Shown in pieces: positions 39,111 to 45,131 of a DNA stretch of 45,131 bases (position 1 is its first letter; each line of letters opens with the position of its first letter). The notes beneath the pieces are model-generated. The model saw nothing but the letters and a program-made list of their open reading frames with translations. It ran no database searches and was not told where the DNA came from. The DNA is from Nanobdellota archaeon (GTDB lineage: Archaea > Nanobdellota > Nanobdellia > Woesearchaeales > GW2011-AR9): contig JAUSJN010000061.1 of NCBI GenBank assembly GCA_030647325.1, positions 1-45,131 on the forward strand, written 5' to 3'. The position numbers and the translations under genes were made by a program.

Positions 39111-40243
39111 AAAAAATAATCATTTCTTTAATACTTATTGTAACCTTTGTAGTCGGTTGTGTTCCTACAACTTGTAATCAGCCATATATTTTGGTTGGAA
39201 ATTCATGTTGTTTAGATCAAAATGATAACGGAATTTGTGATAGTGATGAAACTGTTTTTGAAAAACTAGAGGAAGTTGAAGTCTCTGATATAGCATTAAT
39301 AACAAAAAGAGCCGCAGAATTAGGGTTATATTCCAATGAAGTAGAAGCAGGCTATTCTTTGAATAGAAAAAGTTCAGGAATTTATCAGCTTGATAAAGAA
39401 GATTTTCCAGAATTAAAATTAACTGACTTGAAAGAAACTTTTGTTACAAGTTATACAAAATCTGGTACAGAAACAGAAGGAACAAGATGGCTAACAATGT
39501 ACACGAGAGTCTTTGATACAGTTGAGGGAGCAGAAAAAGGATTTCAAATATTGAAAGACAGTTTTGAAGGAAATCCTTTATTTGAAAAAAAAGATTGGCT
39601 TATTAAGATTGGCGAAGAAAACGTTGTTTTTCTTCATGAGTACAGATATGACTCTTTTTCATATTCAAAATATATCGGATTAATAAGATTAAAGAATACA
39701 ATATCTCAAGTTATATTAAATGTCCCCGCTGGTGTAAAAGCTGGTCAAGAATTAGAAAATTATATGAAAAAGTTAGAATTGAGAACTTTAACAACAGAAG
39801 TTTCGGTACCAGAAGCGGACATGGTTGTAATTTCAAAAATAGGAAACAAAAAAGATAATTTACTGGAAGTAAAAATTAATGGATTTAATAAAGGACAATC
39901 TGTTCCAAGAGAAGAAGCATTTACCAATTCTAAAATAGAAAATGTAGTAGGAACTGAATTCAATTATTTAACTATAAATCTATATTTGAAAAACATAGGT
40001 ATTGAAGATGGTTTTGATACATCTTATTACAATTTTATTTTAAATGATGAAAAGGGGAATTATTATACCGCTGATTACAGAAGCGACGTTGCGGAAGGTA
40101 GTAGAGAAGGAGAATTAATCCCTAAAGGAACAAGTTTTGGAACTGCATACTTCTTTAAAATTTTGAAAGACTCAAAAAATTTTACCTTAACGATTCATGA
40201 TGAAGATGCGGAGATTTATCAAACAGAATTAGTAACAACTTAA
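39107..40243 (+). CDS. Secreted lipoprotein with a Cys/Asp motif and C-terminal beta domain
   Basis: 378 aa. Signal MKKIIISLILIVTFVVGC (Cys18). Next to it is CCLDQNDNGICDSDE, an Asp-rich Cys loop like those of thrombospondin-type calcium sites and common in secreted archaeal proteins. A middle domain (about 60-225) resembles no family I know. The C-terminal part (about 240-375: VKINGFNKGQ, NYLTINLYLKNIGIEDGFDT, NYYTADY, GTAYFFKI) resembles the DUF4352-like immunoglobulin fold of prokaryotic lipoproteins. Last gene of the palindrome-controlled operon. Confidence 0.75.
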   Translation: MKKIIISLILIVTFVVGCVPTTCNQPYILVGNSCCLDQNDNGICDSDETVFEKLEEVEVSDIALITKRAAELGLYSNEVEAGYSLNRKSSGIYQLDKEDFPELKLTDLKETFVTSYTKSGTETEGTRWLTMYTRVFDTVEGAEKGFQILKDSFEGNPLFEKKDWLIKIGEENVVFLHEYRYDSFSYSKYIGLIRLKNTISQVILNVPAGVKAGQELENYMKKLELRTLTTEVSVPEADMVVISKIGNKKDNLLEVKINGFNKGQSVPREEAFTNSKIENVVGTEFNYLTINLYLKNIGIEDGFDTSYYNFILNDEKGNYYTADYRSDVAEGSREGELIPKGTSFGTAYFFKILKDSKNFTLTIHDEDAEIYQTELVTT

Positions 40244-40322
40244 AAGACACTAAAATCAATAAAAACAATAGGATTTCCAGCCAGATGTTTCTATCTTTGA
40301 TTCTTCTTTTCACACTGCCATT

Positions 40323-41765
40323 TCAATCTGTGCCTACGTTAATATATTTTGTCAGAGAGACATTTTCCTCTTCTGATTTCTGCAATTTCCTGCTCCTAAT
40401 AGCCTCTCGTCTTAATCTGGCTCTGTACTCGTAAGAACATTTAGGACACCATGTACCACCTTTTATAGCATCTGCTTTAGCTTCCCAAATATGATCATTT
40501 GCACATTGAAATTTAAGCTTAACACTATTTTTGATATATTCCATAGATAAGCATTTTCCTCCTTTACTCTCTGCCAATGCTCGAAGGTTATCTAACTCAA
40601 TTTCTTTGTAAGTGCCAGCTTTTCCAAATTGATTGCTCCATAATTCTTTTTGTTTTTTATCTGAACAAACTGGACACCATGTTCCTTTCTTTATATTACT
40701 AGGAACTGTCCGCCATTTATGGTCTTCAGCACATTCCCATACTAATTTAGTAGAATTATTAATATAATTTTTAGATAAACATTTTCCGCCTCTGCTTTTT
40801 GCAATTTCTTGCATTTCTTCTAAATTTTTAGATGAGTAAACATCAAAAGTTTTATAATCTATTTTCTCAGCATTTACCAAAGGTTTAAAGCCTTCTTTTT
40901 TACATTCTTTTTCAATCCATTCTCCTAATAGTCCATAATTTGTAGGATATGGAACTTGGATTAATATAACACCATTTTCTGAGCATCTCTTTTTTTTCAA
41001 TTCATCATGTTGCTGAATCTTTTCTAAACTAAAGTTTCTGTTGAAATAATGAATAGGCTGAAAATGTTGTTCTCCTTGATATTCAAATGCTAAATTTAAT
41101 TTTTTACAATATCCATCCAATTCAAGATTTTTACCCTTAGAACCTTTCATCCAGATAGGATAACTTTTTGGAAATTTTTCTTTGAAGAAAGTTTCAAAGA
41201 AACTTCTACATATCTTTTCACCAATTCTTGTAGAACAAATTGGACACCACTTATTTTTTTTAATGTTATGAGGGGTCGCTTCCCATTCGTGCTCTTTTTT
41301 ACATTTCCATTTTAAATTAGTTGATGAGCTAATATATTCATCTGATAAGCATTCCCCACCTCTGCTTTTTGCAATTTCTTTCATACCTGCTATGGTTAAG
41401 CGGCACATTTTCTGTCTTTTTTCTTTGGAATATGATATTCCCTTATTCGAAGGGATATGTCCTTTCGGAAAACCCATTTTCTTTCTAATTTCTGGATGAG
41501 CAAATAAAGTTTTTTTCCTAGATTCTACGGCTTTTCTTATGGACTCTTTAGATTGCTTGGTTCCTAACAGGGGGTGTTTGTTTAGCTTATAGTATTCCTT
41601 CATAAATTCGGAATGTTTCTTTTTGTTTTTTTCAGAAACTGGTATTCCTTTATTCCACGTAGTTTTTCCTTTATGAGCTTCACTTAGATTTCTTCTGTGT
41701 TCATCACTTAATTTTTTATCTTTATTCCAAGGAATTCGTTCTTTCTTTAATCTTACGTCAGCCAT
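40323..41765 (-). CDS. Zinc-repeat, restriction-endonuclease-like nuclease (homing/defence type)
   Basis: 480 aa. The N-terminus has NUMOD3-like repeats (WNKDKKLSDEHRRNLSEAHK, WNKGIPVSEKNKKKHSE) typical of homing endonucleases. Three copies of a 50-residue zinc module (128-177, 318-367, 394-443: GGxCLSxxY, CxxxHxW, WCPxC) surround a nuclease core at about 182-275: Glu183, ELDGYC (Asp217), EYQGEQH (Glu228) and HDELKKKRC. That is a PD-(D/E)xK layout. Probably a DNA nuclease of element 2 acting in mobility or against competitors; the target is unknown. Confidence 0.75.
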   Translation of the reverse strand: MADVRLKKERIPWNKDKKLSDEHRRNLSEAHKGKTTWNKGIPVSEKNKKKHSEFMKEYYKLNKHPLLGTKQSKESIRKAVESRKKTLFAHPEIRKKMGFPKGHIPSNKGISYSKEKRQKMCRLTIAGMKEIAKSRGGECLSDEYISSSTNLKWKCKKEHEWEATPHNIKKNKWCPICSTRIGEKICRSFFETFFKEKFPKSYPIWMKGSKGKNLELDGYCKKLNLAFEYQGEQHFQPIHYFNRNFSLEKIQQHDELKKKRCSENGVILIQVPYPTNYGLLGEWIEKECKKEGFKPLVNAEKIDYKTFDVYSSKNLEEMQEIAKSRGGKCLSKNYINNSTKLVWECAEDHKWRTVPSNIKKGTWCPVCSDKKQKELWSNQFGKAGTYKEIELDNLRALAESKGGKCLSMEYIKNSVKLKFQCANDHIWEAKADAIKGGTWCPKCSYEYRARLRREAIRSRKLQKSEEENVSLTKYINVGTD

Positions 41766-41876
41766 ATCTAAATGGTACGTTAGTGACTTAAAAACTCTTC
41801 TTTAATAGAAATAAATTTAAATGTAGGGTTATCTTAATGTTATCAGGTACAAAAATTACAAAGATGATGTCGTAAA

Positions 41877-43040
41877 ATGATTGATTTACTTAAGCAGAAG
41901 TTAGCGGAAGCAAATGTAAAAATCATCAGAGAGGATAAACTGGAATTTATCACAGAATTAACAGTGGATATAATCCCGGGAATAATGTTAAAGCCTACTG
42001 GCGCAATGAGGAAGGAGTTGTATAATTTTTTTCCTTTCTTCATAAAAAGTCCAGATTCTGGTAAATTTAGACGATATAGAAATAATCTAGAAGAATTGAA
42101 ATTAGAAGTAGCTGCATGGAAAATTTACAGAGATCAAATTCCTATTGTTGAAAAAGTAGCTATCCTTCATTTAGATAGCAAAGAAAATAAAAAATATATT
42201 GTTGAAATAATGATAGAGCCTTTTACCAATGAGGAAGATTGTAAAAAAAAGGGGCATTATGAAGAGGCAAAAATCATTCTGGAAGAAGCTGTATCAAGGT
42301 TTCCAAATGTGGGAGATTTCCAATATCATAATATGGGTTACGATCCTTCAGATGGAAAAATTAAATTCTTTGACGTTTTTCCTCAGGAAGAATTGATGAG
42401 TGATGAATCTTTAAGATGTTTTGTTGAAGATTTGAAGGAGAGATTTTCTAAAGTATACTTGCAAAAAGATTATCCGCTCTTTAAGAAAAATGCTGATAGG
42501 TTCTTGGATTTTTTTAGAGCATTACAGTCAAAAGATGTTATAGATCTCGATAAGAATTTTGATGGATATATTAATGACGGATTAAAGTCTAGAGTATTTT
42601 TAGGGATAGCCGTAGAATTAATCTTGAAGGCAGCTTATTTAAAAAATGGATACTTGATTAATTCCGTGAAAGATAAGAAGGAAGACAATTTCCCGAAAGG
42701 AATTTCAAAACCATACAAAATTAATGAAGTCCCAGATAAAAACATTAAACTAAAAAATACCGTAAGCCTTTCATATCTTCTTGATAATTTACATTTATTC
42801 TTTAAAGAAATTGATTATAAAGAATATATTACTTATGTAAAGAAGGGGATAGAAATTGCAAAAATATGGAGAGATAAAGAAATGCATGTAGGTGGCGGAT
42901 ACCACTTAGAAAATGGCAACGATATAATTGATGTAGGGAGATCTTTATTTAATATATATAAGATAATCTTTAACGAAGATTTAAAACCACTCCTACCAAG
43001 TGGACGAAAGAATTTTTTAGACTATATCAAAAGAAATTAA
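41877..43040 (+). CDS. Probable kinase-like/HEPN fusion protein, candidate toxin or defence effector
   Basis: 387 aa, no named family recognised. Residues about 40-200 look like a protein kinase/APH-type fold: FFIKSP (Lys57), a Glu-rich helix (LEELKLEVAAWKIY), a hinge-like VEIMIEP, GDFQYHN with Asp147 and Asn152 five apart, and KFFDV (Asp166). Residues about 230-365 are helical and contain WRDKEMH (Arg332, His337), the Rx4H motif of HEPN RNases. HEPN domains joined to signalling domains are common in toxins and abortive infection. The assignment is from motif spacing only. Confidence 0.55.
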   Translation: MIDLLKQKLAEANVKIIREDKLEFITELTVDIIPGIMLKPTGAMRKELYNFFPFFIKSPDSGKFRRYRNNLEELKLEVAAWKIYRDQIPIVEKVAILHLDSKENKKYIVEIMIEPFTNEEDCKKKGHYEEAKIILEEAVSRFPNVGDFQYHNMGYDPSDGKIKFFDVFPQEELMSDESLRCFVEDLKERFSKVYLQKDYPLFKKNADRFLDFFRALQSKDVIDLDKNFDGYINDGLKSRVFLGIAVELILKAAYLKNGYLINSVKDKKEDNFPKGISKPYKINEVPDKNIKLKNTVSLSYLLDNLHLFFKEIDYKEYITYVKKGIEIAKIWRDKEMHVGGGYHLENGNDIIDVGRSLFNIYKIIFNEDLKPLLPSGRKNFLDYIKRN

Positions 43041-43080
43041 CCACTTACTTTAGTTGTTATTATACAACAATGAGATTATT

Positions 43081-44403
43081 CTAACTTGATTTACTCCTCA
43101 TCTCCTTAAACTCACTCAGCAACTTTGGATTCTTCGCAATCTCAGAAATGTACTTCAATGTTTCGATAAACTGCTGTTGCTGTTCTGGGTTAGTATAGCT
43201 TGGAATTAAACTCATCAGCTCATCCTTTTGTTTCAGTAGCTCTTCTGCATCCAATTTCTCCTGTTCATATACTTTGGTACTAGTGGGTCTACCGCAGAAT
43301 GGACAATGGTTGTACGAAGAACTGATAAACCGTTGGCAGATACATTTGATCTGTTTCGGTTTCTCCTCTTCCTCAAACTTAATTCCCTTTTCTTTTAACC
43401 AAGCTTCTCGTACTTGCTTATCAGAGATATGCGTATAATTACGTTGCATCTTACTTCCGATGATCCATCCCATACGCTTACATCGTATATCAACAGGAAG
43501 CGTGGAACTTGAATCTAAGGAAGCTCTAGAGTGCCTAAACCAGTGCGGATTATGTTTCTTCGTAATCTCTGCTCTTTCAGCAATTTTCTGGAATAGCTGG
43601 TAAAGCCTCTGATGAGTAAAATGTTCTATTCTTGTCTTTCTACCCTTAACTTTCTTAACATAATAAAATAACGGAAAGTCCTTATTATTTTTACAAGGGT
43701 GGGTAGCACGATGTTCTAACATGAGTGGAACGCTGTCAACTATATCAATAACTCTTTGTTCAGTCTTACTTGTTGGAAGAAAAACCTCTCCAATCCCCCT
43801 ATCATTGACCTTGAAGTGTTTAATTTGGATGGTTGCCACTTCTCCAAAACGTGCACCAATTTCATGGAACAATGCCAAAAGAGCCTTCTCTTGGGTAGTT
43901 TCGCATCCCTTTTCCAGCATGCATTGTAAATCTTCTTCTGTAATGACCTGCTCAGGGTCTATTTTATCTTTCTTATAGTAAAGAGATACGTCTTTCCTAA
44001 GAAACTTATAGATTTTCTTCGTAGTCTCCCTAACTAAGAAATCATTACTTAACAGTCTTTCATCATGATCTTCCAGCCAACTGTAAAACTGCTTCAAAGA
44101 CCTTCTATAATCAGATTTCGTAGCATTGGACTTGTTTGTATTTTGGAGTTGGACAATAACGCCTTGTAGATCAGAAATGGTAGCTTTATCAAAGTCCTTC
44201 TGAAGCCATTCCAGCATGGTTAGAATCTGCCCCCATCTCTTACCTACAGTATATTTTCCAGTAGTGCCTTTAGAAATAAGTGAATTGCCGAACTCCTTTA
44301 GCAGTTCCTTATTTCGTGGGCTAATTTTGTCGCTTTCTTGAATAGTTTTCAGGCACTTGTAATAGTTTGTCTCCCTGTTTGGATATAGTTGTCGTAGTTC
44401 CAT
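43081..44403 (-). CDS. Tyrosine recombinase (integrase) of element 2
   Basis: 440 aa. N-terminal core-binding domain (about 15-125). Catalytic residues Arg185 (GARFGEVA), Lys213 (TSKTEQR), His287-x-x-Arg290 (HWFRHSRAS) and Tyr323 (QRNYTHI). A C-terminal zinc ribbon (CICQRF...CPFCGRP, about 358-378) and a helical tail are as in the other recombinase, but the two proteins are only distantly related. It lies 113 bp from the intact tRNA-Ser(UGA) and should catalyse integration there. Confidence 0.93.
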   Translation of the reverse strand: MELRQLYPNRETNYYKCLKTIQESDKISPRNKELLKEFGNSLISKGTTGKYTVGKRWGQILTMLEWLQKDFDKATISDLQGVIVQLQNTNKSNATKSDYRRSLKQFYSWLEDHDERLLSNDFLVRETTKKIYKFLRKDVSLYYKKDKIDPEQVITEEDLQCMLEKGCETTQEKALLALFHEIGARFGEVATIQIKHFKVNDRGIGEVFLPTSKTEQRVIDIVDSVPLMLEHRATHPCKNNKDFPLFYYVKKVKGRKTRIEHFTHQRLYQLFQKIAERAEITKKHNPHWFRHSRASLDSSSTLPVDIRCKRMGWIIGSKMQRNYTHISDKQVREAWLKEKGIKFEEEEKPKQIKCICQRFISSSYNHCPFCGRPTSTKVYEQEKLDAEELLKQKDELMSLIPSYTNPEQQQQFIETLKYISEIAKNPKLLSEFKEMRSKSS

Positions 44404-44515
44404 TTTCCTTTTGTAGCTTCAAGGATAATGGCATTTATTAGCTCTATAATACCAAACAAGGAAAAGAGTATTAAATTTGGCTCTGGCGTTTTAGAAGTTA
44501 ATAAAGTAATAAAAG

Positions 44516-44527
44516 CGCCATCGGCCG
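44516..44527. repeat. attR-like site within tRNA-Ser(UGA) 3' end (element 2)
   Basis: CGCCATCGGCCG, the discriminator, 3' acceptor strand and first T-stem bases of tRNA-Ser(UGA), identical to 30049-30060. The recombinase gene is on the element side of this copy, and the tRNA remains complete. Confidence 0.75.
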
Positions 44528-44649
44528 GATTTGAACCGGCAATCCTAGAGGGACTGGTTCTCTTTTAGGCGGGCTTTATGCCCGCCGTTTGGTGCAGCTT
44601 TATGAAGCTGCTTCAAGACCAGCGCAATACCGGGTTATGCGACGATGGC
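44516..44649 (-). tRNA. tRNA-Ser (UGA) with intron
   Basis: Acceptor GCCATCG pairs with CGATGGC, discriminator G. The class II variable arm is TCCC-TCTA-GGA and the T-arm GCCGG-TTCAAAT-CCGGC. The anticodon stem CTGGT/ACCAG closes loop CTTGAA...A, anticodon UGA, after an intron with GCAGCTT/AAGCTGC and GGCGGGC/GCCCGCC hairpins. The intron is homologous to that of tRNA-Ser(CGA). The gene is the integration target of element 2. CCA is not encoded. Confidence 0.9.
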
Positions 44650-44689
44650 ATATCCCTGTTTTATAAGAAATAGTTTATAAAAGTTTAGG

Positions 44690-45127
44690 TCAGCAAACCC
44701 TGCCTTTCCCTTTCTGTAGATACTTCTGGTGGTATTCTTCCGCCTTATAGAATCTTTTTGCCGGGACAATTTCAGTTACCGCATTTTTAGGTTTTGATTT
44801 TCCCGCAAGTTTCTTCTGCTCTTCATTATGGTAGAAAATGACTGACCGGTATTGGTTGCCGACATCCAGCCCCTGCCGGTTTAATTGGGTTGGATCATGA
44901 ATTTTCCAGAATGTTTCTAATAATTTTTTATAACTAACTTTTGCTGGATCAAACTCAATCTGGACAACTTCTGCATGTCCGGTTTTACCTCCACACACCT
45001 GTTCATAGGATGGATTTTCAACTTTTCCTCCCATGTAACCGACTGTGGTAGAGATGACTCCTTTAACCTTGCTGAAAATTTCTTCCGGTTCCCAGAAACA
45101 TCCTAAGGCGAAAGTTGCTATTTGCAT
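44690..45127 (-). CDS. msrA: Peptide methionine sulfoxide reductase A
   Basis: 145 aa. Reduces the S-sulfoxide of methionine in oxidised proteins. The catalytic GCFW motif is at 9-12 (Cys10), with [12 protein letters not shown] and [20 protein letters not shown] as conserved family segments. AEEYHQKYL and a C-terminal Cys (resolving candidate) complete it. The length is at the short end for MsrA, but no segment seems missing. The ATG is 4 bp from the window edge, so its upstream context is not visible. Confidence 0.93.
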   Translation of the reverse strand: MQIATFALGCFWEPEEIFSKVKGVISTTVGYMGGKVENPSYEQVCGGKTGHAEVVQIEFDPAKVSYKKLLETFWKIHDPTQLNRQGLDVGNQYRSVIFYHNEEQKKLAGKSKPKNAVTEIVPAKRFYKAEEYHQKYLQKGKGRVC

Positions 45128-45131
45128 TTTT

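Larger units (their letters stand above)
30049..44527. mobile_element. Integrated element 2 (tRNA-Ser target, about 14.5 kb, plasmid- or virus-like)
   Basis: Bounded by a 12-bp direct repeat of the tRNA-Ser(UGA) 3' end, with a tyrosine recombinase gene 113 bp from the intact tRNA. It is visibly more A+T-rich than the flanks. It carries a replication module (D5-like helicase, AEP-like primase), several DNA-binding proteins (AbrB-like, RHH, winged helix), lipoproteins, membrane proteins, a zinc-repeat nuclease and a kinase-HEPN-like protein. No capsid, terminase, portal or Cas1 gene was recognised, so an integrative plasmid is the simplest view. Confidence 0.8.

Noticed and set aside
30049-44527. 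Casposon or provirus
   Set aside because: No Cas1-like integrase, PolB, capsid, portal or terminase was recognised; a tyrosine recombinase and tRNA repeats explain the integration.

Overview
The window is archaeal. Its RNA polymerase largest subunits are split into A'/A'' and B'/B'', followed by an L30e-like protein, an archaeal-type two-KH NusA and an archaeal S12. Its nine tRNAs are intron-rich. Many secreted proteins carry a lipobox-like Cys after an N-terminal hydrophobic helix. Several small proteins resemble families common in DPANN genomes. A Woesearchaeota/Nanoarchaeota-like DPANN archaeon is my best guess; the phylum is inference.

Layout. (1) 1-8.8 kb, all on the minus strand: tRNA-Asp, tRNA-Lys, then rpoH-rpoB2-rpoB1-rpoA1-rpoA2-rpl30e-nusA-rps12 and the start of one more gene. 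(2) 8.93-15.05 kb: a 6.1-kb integrated element bounded by a 15-bp direct repeat, with a tyrosine recombinase beside the target, the 3' end of tRNA-Tyr. It carries small regulators, a zinc-ribbon/HTH protein, a GT2-like glycosyltransferase and a membrane protein. (3) 15.2-29.7 kb: chromosomal genes, including purine nucleoside phosphorylase, NAD(P)HX dehydratase, a RimK/RimB-like pair, a DUF444 VWA protein, a matrixin-like zincin, an RNase D-like exonuclease, a DoxX protein and a 1195-aa secreted beta-helix/LamG protein. tRNA-Gly, -Ile, -Glu and -Ser are interspersed with several structured RNA candidates. (4) 30.05-44.53 kb: a 14.5-kb A+T-rich integrated element bounded by a 12-bp repeat of the tRNA-Ser(UGA) 3' end. 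It carries a D5-like helicase, an AEP-type primase, several DNA-binding proteins, lipoproteins and membrane proteins, a zinc-repeat nuclease, a probable kinase-HEPN fusion and a second tyrosine recombinase. (5) tRNA-Ser(UGA) and msrA close the window.

The most unusual layer is RNA. Introns lie in the anticodon loop of seven tRNAs, in the T-loop of three (Asp, Tyr, Ile) and in the D-loop of one (Glu). The long T-loop introns of tRNA-Tyr and tRNA-Ile are homologous, and the Ile copy carries an extra 61-nt insertion made of two hairpins. Two more copies of this hairpin doublet lie in tandem between the tRNA-Ser loci. The three copies keep loop and linker sequences while their stems change in a compensatory way. 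Similar GAAA/TTTC hairpins sit in the tRNA-Gly intron and upstream of tRNA-Glu. Together these look like an undescribed, tRNA-associated small mobile or structured RNA family.

Other points are the loss of zinc-ligand cysteines in both RNA polymerase A' and B', a 150-nt multi-hairpin RNA candidate at 24.2 kb, and a kinase-like/HEPN protein that is a plausible defence or toxin gene in element 2.
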